Shown in pieces: positions 43,508 through 51,669 of a DNA stretch of 64,000 nt. The stretch is taken from contig JABTTZ010000002.1 of assembly GCA_015075625.1 (NCBI GenBank), positions 372,001-436,000 on the forward strand, in the 5' to 3' direction. Position numbers and translations under genes: made by a program. Positions within the stretch are counted from its first letter, which is position 1; each line of letters opens with the position of its first letter. Under the pieces are notes generated by a model. That model was not told where the DNA came from. It saw only the letters and a list, made by a program, of their open reading frames with translations, and did not search any database. This stretch comes from Anaerolineales bacterium. Its GTDB lineage: Bacteria; Chloroflexota; Anaerolineae; Aggregatilineales; UBA2796.

Positions 43508-45705
43508 GTTGCAACCACATCCTGCCCGTTGAGGGTACTGAAACTTCCTCTCGGCAACGGGGAAGTGCGCTTTACAGACAGTTGCAACCACATCCTGCCC
43601 GTTGAGGGTACTGAAACGTCATAGGCAAGCTGCGTGATGATAGTGGCACGCGTTGCAACCACATCCTGCCCGTTGAGGGTACTGAAACACAAGACGGGTC
43701 ATTGACCAGCGTACCTTTTGCCGTGTTGCAACCACATCCTGCCCGTTGAGGGTACTGAAACGCCATAGGTGGTACGTGAAAAACGACTATCGTAAAGTTG
43801 CAACCACATCCTGCCCGTTGAGGGTACTGAAACCCGTGACGAACCCGGAAGCGGCACGCGAACAAAGTTGCAACCACATCCTGCCCGTTGAGGGTACTGA
43901 AACTACGGAGGATCGTCCCTGTACGACCACCCCACAAGCGTTGCAACCACATCCTGCCCGTTGAGGGTACTGAAACATGTGGATGGTGCTATGACGTTCC
44001 TCCGCCGAAAGTTGCAACCACATCCTGCCCGTTGAGGGTACTGAAACCTATGACGAAGCTGGAGTGCCGCGCCGTCCGCTCCGTTGCAACCACATCCTGC
44101 CCGTTGAGGGTACTGAAACACTACACCGAGGCACAAAAAGGCTGGCGCTGGACGTTGCAACCACATCCTGCCCGTTGAGGGTACTGAAACTCACTACTTC
44201 TGCTACTGCTATTGTTGCTGCCAGGTTGCAACCACATCCTGCCCGTTGAGGGTACTGAAACCATTGAAGGTGGGTATTGGACAGGTGGCTGAAGGGTTGC
44301 AACCACATCCTGCCCGTTGAGGGTACTGAAACTTCAGGTACGCGAGACACAAGTCTTCGTGCGCAAGTTGCAACCACATCCTGCCCGTTGAGGGTACTGA
44401 AACTTCGTTGCGTACAGCCTGCGCGCTCCTCGCATCACAGTTGAAACCACATCCTGCCCGTTGAGGGTACTGAAACCGTCTCAGCGTCAACCTTCTCTCT
44501 GAACTCAGCAAAGTTGAAACCACATCCTGCCCGTTGAGGGTACTGAAACTCAGTTTTCGGCAACGGGGCAAAACCTAGCCGCGATAGTTGAAACCACATC
44601 CTGCCCGTTGAGGGTACTGAAACCCGCTCCAGTCTTCTGGGATAAGCCAAACTGGTTCGGTTGCAACCACATCCTGCCCGTTGAGGGTACTGAAACATCA
44701 AAGAGCGCATAGACTCCGGTGATCTTGCTCTCGTTGCAACCACATCCTGCCCGTTGAGGGTACTGAAACATGCTTGTGTACGATAGCAATATCACGAGCG
44801 CACTGTTGCAACCATATCCTGCCCGTTGAGGGTACTGAAACGCAATCCAACCAAGTACCACGACCACGACCACAACGTTGCAACCACATCCTGCCCGTTG
44901 AGGGTACTGAAACACAGCTTATTGGGATTTAGTGGGCGGCTACGATGAAGTTGCAACCACATCCTGCCCGTTGAGGGTACTGAAACAAGCGTGAGCGAGG
45001 TCAACATCCCGAATGCGCTCATGTTGCAACCACATCCTGCCCGTTGAGGGTACTGAAACGTGATCATAGAGTAAGTGCGCAATCTTCTCGGGTTGCAACC
45101 ACATCCTGCCCGTTGAGGGTACTGAAACAGTTGGTGACGCAATTTTTAGAGGACTGACTAGGTTGCAACCACATCCTGCCCGTTGAGGGTACTGAAACCT
45201 TATACCCATTCCGCTGCCCAGACGTGATCCGGTTGCAACCACATCCTGCCCGTTGAGGGTACTGAAACACCTGGAATAGACGGCGGTTTGAGTTTGGTCT
45301 TTGAGTTGCAACCACATCCTGCCCGTTGAGGGTACTGAAACTAGCCAGCAAAGTACAAGACGCCGTTTCCGCGTGTTGCAACCACATCCTGCCCGTTGAG
45401 GGTACTGAAACGACGGGACTCGCAGAGTGATGAAGGCGGAAACCATTGCGTTGCAACCACATCCTGCCCGTTGAGGGTACTGAAACGTCCACGTTGGAAC
45501 TGGAGTATCCGTCGCGCCGCGTTGCAACCACATCCTGCCCGCGTTGAGGGTACTGAAACATCCAGCTTCAAGCCGATCACTCAGTTCGGTTGCCGTTGCA
45601 ACCACATCCCGCCCGTTGAGGGTACTGAAACAGCTCAAATCAAGCGCATTGAGAAGATGGAGCATTCCGTTGCAACCACATCCCGCCCGTTGAGGGTACT
45701 GAAAC
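43508..45705 (+). CRISPR. CRISPR array: 31 repeats of 37 bp, 30 spacers of 32-38 bp
   Basis: The repeat begins GTTGCAACCACATCCTGCCC and ends GAGGGTACTGAAAC (37 bp). I count 31 repeats. Repeats 14-16 (44440, 44513, 44587) read GTTGAAACC; repeat 19 has CATATCC; repeat 29 (45521-45559) has a 2-bp GC insertion and repeats 30 and 31 have CATCCCGCC. Decay on the right and a promoter on the left place the leader at about 43360-43507. The ACTGAAAC end would give an 8-base crRNA tag like those of type I or III systems. No cas gene is in the window, so the type is open. Open frames through the array are an artefact of periodicity. Confidence 0.97.
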
Positions 45706-45739
45706 ACCTTGACCTCAATCTGCAAACGACTGCCACACG

Positions 45740-46075
45740 GTGTATTCCGTGTTAAGCCCCAACGGGGTGATTATTCCTAGCGCGGGCGTTTTAACCCCGC
45801 GCCCTCCCGCCCCCTGCGGCGTCCACCCATGATCGCCCGCCGCTAAAGCAGCGGGCTAAGGCTGACCGCCCCTACGGGGCTTGAAGGCAAATGCCACACG
45901 GTGTATTCCGTTTTAAGCCCCAACGGGGTGATTATTCCTAGCGCGAGGGCTTTAGCCCCGCGCCTCCCTACGGGGCTTGAAGGCAAATGCCACACGGTGT
46001 ATTCCGTCTTAAGCCCCAGCGGGGTGATTATTCCTAGCGCGGGCGTTTTAACCCCGCGCCCTCCCCGCGCCTTCC
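45740..46075. repeat. Tandem composite palindromic repeats, copies B
   Basis: TGCCACACGGTGTATTCCGT heads three tandem units (at about 45731, 45892 and 45989), each followed by TTAAGCCCC, then ACGGGGTGATTATTCCTAGC and a CCCCGCGCC end. Between the first and second lies GCCCGCCGCTAAAGCAGCGG and CCCCTACGGGGCTTGAAGGC, also present at 35465. The units can form stems. The gap from the CRISPR array to the terminator at 46085 is thus entirely repeats. Confidence 0.8.
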
Positions 46076-46084
46076 GCCGCAAAC

Positions 46085-46117
46085 AAAAAGGGCGACCTTC
46101 ATCAGGTCGCCCTTTTT
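46085..46117. terminator. Bidirectional Rho-independent terminator
   Basis: A perfect 14-bp inverted repeat, AAAAAGGGCGACCT and AGGTCGCCCTTTTT, around TCATC. It serves the subtilase gene on the minus strand and, in the other direction, transcripts running out of the CRISPR side. Confidence 0.9.
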
Positions 46118-46143
46118 GTCACGTGTCTAGCTTAGACTGTGGC

Positions 46144-49100
46144 TCAACGCCGACGCCGCCAGACGAACACGCCACCCAGAAGCAGCAAGCCCGCCACGAT
46201 GCCGCCGATCAACACTGCCATATCCACCGAGGTCGGCGCTGGCTCATAGCCTGTTGAGGGCAAGCTCAGCGGACCCGTGCCGGGACCACCTGCCGTTCCC
46301 GTGCCGCCCGACCCGTAGCCGATGGTCACCGTTGCCGGGATATTCGTGTTGTCTGTGGGGTCAAGGTCTTGGCTCGTCGTCGTTGCCGAGGCGAGTGCCG
46401 TCACCGTGTAGTTGCCCATCCCGCGTACCGGGAAGACAAAGCTGCGTGACTCGCCCGCTGCCAACGTGCCAACGGTGCAGGTCACATCCTGACCCGCCGC
46501 TGTGCAGCCCGCCGGAAGCGGCGCTTGCAGTTGGACAGCCGCCGCAATCGGCAGCGCATCAGTCAGGACAACGTTCAGCGCGTCTGTCGTGCCGAGATTG
46601 GTCACTGTTGCCGTGAAGTTAAACAGAGCGCCCACATCGACATTTGCTGGCACGCTGTGCGTCACCTGAATACCGCCCGCCCCCGTCACCCCAAAGAGGA
46701 TGATCTCTGGGCGGTTCGTCACCGTCCCATTGTGGTGGTGGAACAGCAGGATTCCCGGCGGCGTTGTCCCCGTGAAGGTGCTGAGGTCGTAGGTCATGGG
46801 GATTGTCGTGGACGCATCGTCAAAGTAAGCAGGCATTTGGAGGGCGTTGCCGTCCAATTCCCCCGTACTGTTGAAGCTGTAGATGGGCTGGTTCGGGTTG
46901 TAGTCGATCCAACTGCCATCGTTGGGGAACACGTCCATCAACTCGAACTCCGAGTAGAGTTCGATCTGGAAGCGGAAGGCGGGCGTGGCGTTGCTGCGCC
47001 CTAGCGTTGTGCCAGCGCCGCTCAGCCGCACAGGGAGGACATAGACATTGTTGCTGAACACGTAGCTATCGGCAACGCTTGCCGCGTAGTCGTTTAGCCA
47101 GTTCTGCCCAAAGCCTGAGCCGCAGCCCGGCGCAAGGTAGTTGATAAACACATCAGTCCGGCTTGTCCCACTTGCTGGTGAGGTGTTGAACGAGCAGCTA
47201 TCGAGGATGTCATCGCCGTTGTAGTCGAAGTAGATTACCGCTTGGAAGCCCTGCGGCTGTGGGGTGGAGAGTTCCCCTTCGACAGAGATGCCGAAATAGA
47301 CAAAGCGCGTGCCGGTGATGTTCCCGTTGGCGTCATTCGATACCCCGACATAGCGAATATCCCCCCAGGGGGCGTTAAACGCCGTGTCGCCCGCCGGGTC
47401 TTCGCCCATCAAGCGTAGCGCTGTCACCATGGAGATAATGTCGTTCGGGTACGCCGCACCAGAGTTGATGCTGTTGCCCGTCAGAGGGATGTTAATTGTC
47501 CCGCTGAGCGTGTTGCTGGTCAGCGTATCCGGCGCAGACATGTCCGAGGCGGGGCGGGCGTTGGCATAGACGTTCAAGCGCAGCGCTTGGTTCACACCCG
47601 CCGCACCGCTCGTTGGGCTAAAGCTCACGTAGCCTGTTGTCTCCGACATCCAGTGGCGGGGGTTGCCCACTTGGAGGAACGGCGGGCTGCCCCGTGTGGG
47701 GTCAGTGTTCGCGTGGGGCGTGGCGATTCCGGTGAAGTTTGCGGTGAGTGTCACCGTCACCGTCGTCGTGGCGCCAGGGGCAACGCTGATGCTAGATGGC
47801 GAGGCAGTCACCGTGACGCCCGCTTGATTGGAAACACCCACCCAACTGACGTTATAGGTTGCTGTGTTGCTGCTCAGGTTGCGCACGGTTAGATCGGCGG
47901 TGCGCACCGTTGCTGTACCGTTCATGACAGCGTTCACCGTCCCAAACGTCAGGCTGACGACATCAGGGCGGGCGGTGTTGTAGACGATCACTTGGTTTTG
48001 AATGGCGGAGAAGGTGTTTGCCACGCCCGCGCCATAGCGCACCATTGGGTTCGGGTTGCCGAAGGCATCGTTCACATTGGCAACGGTGGTCGCCGTGTTC
48101 ATGATCAACGCCTTGATCTGCGCTGGCGTCCAACTGTTGTAGGTCGGGTTGCTCAGGATTGTGGCGATCATGCCCGCCACCGAGGGCGAGGACATTGATG
48201 TACCGCTGTTCGAGGCGGAGTACGGCGCTGCCGTCTGACCGCTGGCAGCGGAGAGAATACCATCACCCGTTGAGGCAATGTCTGGCTTCAAGCCGCCGGA
48301 GGATTGGCGCGACGGACCCCGTGAGGTGAACGCCGAGGCAACGCCTGCCAAGTTTGCCGCACTCGCCCGCAGCGAGGCATCCATGATCACCGTTGCGGTG
48401 GCGATATTCGCCAACAAGAACGTGCCGGTTGCCGGTTGCAGTGACACGCAGGGAATGTAAGGTCCTCCCCCGGAGCAGGCAAGGTTTTGGAACTGCCCAG
48501 GGACATTGCTAATGACCAGCAAGCCACGCGGGGTATTGGGCGATGCCTGCGCCGACGCCATGAGGACGGCAGAACCGCACCCGCCAGTAAAGGTCACGAT
48601 GGAGATGCTGTTGGTGGGGAACGCCGAGTAGTCTGCCGCCAGGCAGCCATTGCCCGCTGGCTGTGCCAACGGATACGGACCGACTGGGGGCGGCACCATC
48701 GGGCTACTGACGGACTGTTGGACGGGGTAGTTGCCATTGGCGCCCGTCCCGCCGACGGTGATCGCGTTGTAGTTCCCATGAATGATAGACGCCACACTGA
48801 TGCCCGCCGGAGAACTCCCCGGCGATCCCGTGATGAAGTGCGTGTCACTGTTGTTCCCGGCTGACATGACGATAATCGTCCCTGTCGCCATAGCGTTGGC
48901 AATGGCTCCGGTGTAGGGGTTCAGCGTCGCGTCGTCACCGCCATAGCCAAGCTGCGACCCCAAAGACATATTGACGACATCAGCGGCGGGGAAGGTCACC
49001 GCCGGATCGGTGGCGACGAAGCCTGCTGCTGCATCGTTGATAGCAGCAATTACTTGCACGCTCGTTGTTGAGCCAGAGCAGCCGAACACGCGCATCCCCA

Positions 49101-50028
49101 ACAGGGCGGCACGCGGCGCATAGCCGGGCGAGGGGTTCAACGTGCCAAAAGGCGTCGTGTTGTCCCACGGACCTGGGTAGGTTGTGCTGCCGCTGACACC
49201 ATAGCCAGCCGAAATGCCTGCAACGTGCGTCCCATGCCCGCCGCCTTCAGAGGCGCGGCAGTCCAACGGGTTGCGGTCTGGGACGGGCGTGTTGCTGCCG
49301 GTAAAACTATCGCCTGCGTAGTCATAGCCGCCAACAACCTTCAGCGGTGTTCCCGCGCCGAGGGGGAATGTCCCCAAACTGGGCGTGCCAAGACGGGGAG
49401 CGCTGTTCGGTCCGCCCGCCGGGAACGACCCGTTCCCACCGAAATCGGGGTTCGTGTAGTCAATGCCCGTATCCACAATGGCAACGACGCGCCCTTCGCC
49501 AATATAGCCGGATGTCCACGCGGGGACGGTGTTGGTGAAGGTTGTCGCCCCGCTCAAATCCAACTGATGTTCAATGACGGGGTAAACCGTCTTCACACCT
49601 GGGGAGAGGGCAAGCGCGTTGAGGTCTTTCTCGTTGATCGCCAGCGAAATCGTGTTGATCAGGTAGGTTGTTCGCCCCAAGACTTCCGGGGAGGCAACAC
49701 CGAGCGCCTCGGCTTCGAGGACGACGGCATCCTGAACGCTCAGAATCGCCTCGTTCGCGCCAATGACGGGGGCAGAAACGACGCCGCCCGTGCCGCTGGT
49801 GCTGACATCAACGCGCTCCACAACGGGCGAGTCGGTTAGTTCAACCATAACCATCATCCGCCCATCAGCGGTGCGGAGGCTGTTCGTGCGCACCGCCTCT
49901 AGGGAGGTAAGGAGACCATCACCATCCTGCGCCGAAGCCGTTGGCGTGGCAAGAGGTGAGAGCGTAAAAGTCAGCAGCGCAACGAAAAGCGCTATGCGGA
50001 AAAAAGTTTGTAAACGATAAGCCTTCAT
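46144..50028 (-). CDS. Secreted subtilase (S8 family) with LPxTG-like wall-anchor
   Basis: About 1294 residues from the ATG at 50028 (GGGGA seven bases upstream; an ATG two codons earlier is too close to it). Signal peptide, then an I9 propeptide (MMVMVELTDSPVVE... LINTISLAINEKDLNAL). The catalytic triad is Asp in IVDTGIDYT (about 184), His in GGGHGTHVAGI (about 267) and Ser in SGTSMSSPSVAG (about 608); the wide gap holds a PA-like insert. Beta domains follow, one DUF11-like near VPANVDVGALFNFTATVTN. The end reads SLPSTGYEPAP, a helix and WRRRR: a sortase-type signal. The propeptide-like gene upstream may act with it. Confidence 0.9.
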   Translation of the reverse strand: MKAYRLQTFFRIALFVALLTFTLSPLATPTASAQDGDGLLTSLEAVRTNSLRTADGRMMVMVELTDSPVVERVDVSTSGTGGVVSAPVIGANEAILSVQDAVVLEAEALGVASPEVLGRTTYLINTISLAINEKDLNALALSPGVKTVYPVIEHQLDLSGATTFTNTVPAWTSGYIGEGRVVAIVDTGIDYTNPDFGGNGSFPAGGPNSAPRLGTPSLGTFPLGAGTPLKVVGGYDYAGDSFTGSNTPVPDRNPLDCRASEGGGHGTHVAGISAGYGVSGSTTYPGPWDNTTPFGTLNPSPGYAPRAALLGMRVFGCSGSTTSVQVIAAINDAAAGFVATDPAVTFPAADVVNMSLGSQLGYGGDDATLNPYTGAIANAMATGTIIVMSAGNNSDTHFITGSPGSSPAGISVASIIHGNYNAITVGGTGANGNYPVQQSVSSPMVPPPVGPYPLAQPAGNGCLAADYSAFPTNSISIVTFTGGCGSAVLMASAQASPNTPRGLLVISNVPGQFQNLACSGGGPYIPCVSLQPATGTFLLANIATATVIMDASLRASAANLAGVASAFTSRGPSRQSSGGLKPDIASTGDGILSAASGQTAAPYSASNSGTSMSSPSVAGMIATILSNPTYNSWTPAQIKALIMNTATTVANVNDAFGNPNPMVRYGAGVANTFSAIQNQVIVYNTARPDVVSLTFGTVNAVMNGTATVRTADLTVRNLSSNTATYNVSWVGVSNQAGVTVTASPSSISVAPGATTTVTVTLTANFTGIATPHANTDPTRGSPPFLQVGNPRHWMSETTGYVSFSPTSGAAGVNQALRLNVYANARPASDMSAPDTLTSNTLSGTINIPLTGNSINSGAAYPNDIISMVTALRLMGEDPAGDTAFNAPWGDIRYVGVSNDANGNITGTRFVYFGISVEGELSTPQPQGFQAVIYFDYNGDDILDSCSFNTSPASGTSRTDVFINYLAPGCGSGFGQNWLNDYAASVADSYVFSNNVYVLPVRLSGAGTTLGRSNATPAFRFQIELYSEFELMDVFPNDGSWIDYNPNQPIYSFNSTGELDGNALQMPAYFDDASTTIPMTYDLSTFTGTTPPGILLFHHHNGTVTNRPEIILFGVTGAGGIQVTHSVPANVDVGALFNFTATVTNLGTTDALNVVLTDALPIAAAVQLQAPLPAGCTAAGQDVTCTVGTLAAGESRSFVFPVRGMGNYTVTALASATTTSQDLDPTDNTNIPATVTIGYGSGGTGTAGGPGTGPLSLPSTGYEPAPTSVDMAVLIGGIVAGLLLLGGVFVWRRRR

Positions 50029-50129
50029 GAACATTCCCCTTTTGGGTCGTTCCAACCTTGTGTTGGGTGGATGGGCGCAACCTCCCACCGCCAACAAAAA
50101 AACATTTCACGAACCGTTGCTAAAATGTT

Positions 50130-50813
50130 CTACTGTGACCCCACCCCATCTGTCCCTGTCCCGCCCTGTGGGGCGACGACATCGGGCGCCCCACGCTGTG
50201 GCGGGACGCCTTCCGGTGTGACCGGATCGGGGTACGCCACCGTGACGACGCTGATCCCCTTCACCCCTGGCAACCCTTGAATCAGCGGGAGGGCGGTGGC
50301 ATCCACCTGCACGGCGATGCTGTTCAGCACCGCTCCCGTCTGGCTCAGGATCACGGCGTTGATCGGTGGGGCGCTGAGCGCCTTGACCATCCCTGCCTGC
50401 TGCCCCAAAACCAGCGCCGTCTCCATCCGCCGAACGAAATCGGCAAAAGCGGGCGACGCCCCCACTCCCAACGACGCCAAAAGCGCCGCAGCGGGCGGAT
50501 CGTTCAAGGTGATGATCACCTGCACCTGACCGCGCAGCCTATCCGTCAGTGGGTTTTCGGCGGTGCTGTCTATGGGTGGGCTGCCGCTCGGCGGAAGGCG
50601 TGGGGGCATCGGTGTAGCGCTCGTCTGAAGGGCGGGGCGGGCGGCGTGAGAGCCATCAAGAACAGAGGAGGGTAGGGGGTGCATTGCCGTGACGCAGATG
50701 AGGGACAGGATAAACGAACCTCCCGTGAGGATGATCCTCCACGTCCGCTGATCGTGCTGCGTTGCCAATGTCACCAAACCCTTGTGTTGCGTGTTGAGAG
50801 AAAAGATTAGCAA
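50130..50813 (-). CDS. Standalone I9-like propeptide protein
   Basis: 227 residues with an N-terminal hydrophobic segment (IILTGGSFILSLICVT) suggesting export. Residues about 95-200 resemble a subtilisin propeptide/inhibitor I9 domain: VQVIITLNDPPAAALL... then AVLNSIAVQVDATALPLIQG and GVKGISVVTVAYP, the usual end. There is no peptidase domain. It lies 102 bp upstream of the subtilase, which has its own propeptide. It may act as an inhibitor or chaperone of that or another protease; this is inference from fold and position. Confidence 0.65.
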   Translation of the reverse strand: MLIFSLNTQHKGLVTLATQHDQRTWRIILTGGSFILSLICVTAMHPLPSSVLDGSHAARPALQTSATPMPPRLPPSGSPPIDSTAENPLTDRLRGQVQVIITLNDPPAAALLASLGVGASPAFADFVRRMETALVLGQQAGMVKALSAPPINAVILSQTGAVLNSIAVQVDATALPLIQGLPGVKGISVVTVAYPDPVTPEGVPPQRGAPDVVAPQGGTGTDGVGSQ

Positions 50814-50971
50814 AAGATGAAAGAAAAATCAAATTTTCATTTTTTAGGGGGCAACAACATACATGCATTCCTATGGGAGGACGCAATCCCCCTCGCCTTG
50901 CGGGAGGGGGGGGGCAGGCGCGTACAATGCGCCCCTACAGGGTGTGGGAGATGGCGTGCTGGAGAATGTCC

Positions 50972-51466
50972 CTATTTGGGGTTTTCCATATCGGGGATTG
51001 CCCGGACGTAAATCCCAGGCTCAACCCTTTGTGGGGTGGCTGGTTTTCCCTCGGCAGGCGGATCAATCAGCATCTCTTTGACGTAGATCGCATCGCGGCG
51101 GTTGGTGAACGCCAATTGATGCTCATGCTCAAGGACAATCGCCTCGGTGGGACAGGCATCCTCGCAATAGCCACAGAAAATACAGCGCAGCATGTTGATT
51201 TCATAGGTTTTTGCGTAGCGCTCACCGGGGCTGTAGCGTTCTTCGTCAGTATTTTCCGCCGCCTCCACCCAAATCGCATCAGCAGGGCAGGCCGCCGCGC
51301 ACAGCGCACAGCCAATGCATTTTTCCAAGCCGTTTTCATAGCGTTTCAGATGGTGACGCCCCTTGAAGCGTTCACGGGCGGGGCGTTCCCGCTCTGGATA
51401 TTGGATGGTGACTGCCTCTTCGGGCAAGTATTTGAGAGTGGTTAGCAGCCCACGTAGGATGTTCAT
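50972..51466 (-). CDS. nuoI: NADH-quinone oxidoreductase subunit I (two 4Fe-4S)
   Basis: A 164-residue ferredoxin-like subunit with two 4Fe-4S clusters: CIGCALCAAACPADAIW and CIFCGYCEDACPTEAI. The order and the EINMLRC stretch are those of NuoI, which passes electrons in complex I. Other nuo genes are not adjacent, so it is a solitary copy; a related hydrogenase-linked subunit is a possibility. AAGGAAC precedes the start. Confidence 0.85.
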   Translation of the reverse strand: MNILRGLLTTLKYLPEEAVTIQYPERERPARERFKGRHHLKRYENGLEKCIGCALCAAACPADAIWVEAAENTDEERYSPGERYAKTYEINMLRCIFCGYCEDACPTEAIVLEHEHQLAFTNRRDAIYVKEMLIDPPAEGKPATPQRVEPGIYVRAIPDMENPK

Positions 51467-51485
51467 CGCAGTTCCTTTTTATGAA

Positions 51486-51611
51486 TAGGCGTTACGCAGT
51501 TGCCCTCATCCCCTACCCCCTTCTTCCGACGGGAGACGGGGAATCAACTTTTGAGGGGGCTTCCCCCTCAACCTACCCCTTTCGATGAGTACAGGGGAAA
51601 CGGGGTCAACT
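51486..51611. mobile_element. Second, inverted copy of the MITE-like element, partly eroded
   Basis: Begins TAGGCGTTACGCAGTTG, matching the right end of the copy at 17171 when read inverted, and continues TTTTGAGGGGGCTTCCCCCTCAA (matched in both) to GGGGTCAACT. The other terminal repeat is lost after CAACT, so this copy is probably immobile. It lies in the gap between nuoI and the transporter-like gene; the rest of 51467-51669 shows nothing. Confidence 0.75.
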
Positions 51612-51669
51612 CCATTGCTTCGGATGAAATGATAGCATGACAGAGCGCCCTTAGACGATAGTCGAAAGA

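Noticed and set aside
44940-45725. Open frames through the CRISPR array (up to 261 codons) with a repeated peptide
   Set aside because: Result of 37-bp repeats and spacers without stop codons, not real proteins.
45843-46082. A 79-codon minus-strand frame with duplicated segments beside the subtilase
   Set aside because: The duplication comes from the tandem palindromic repeat; there is no ribosome site.
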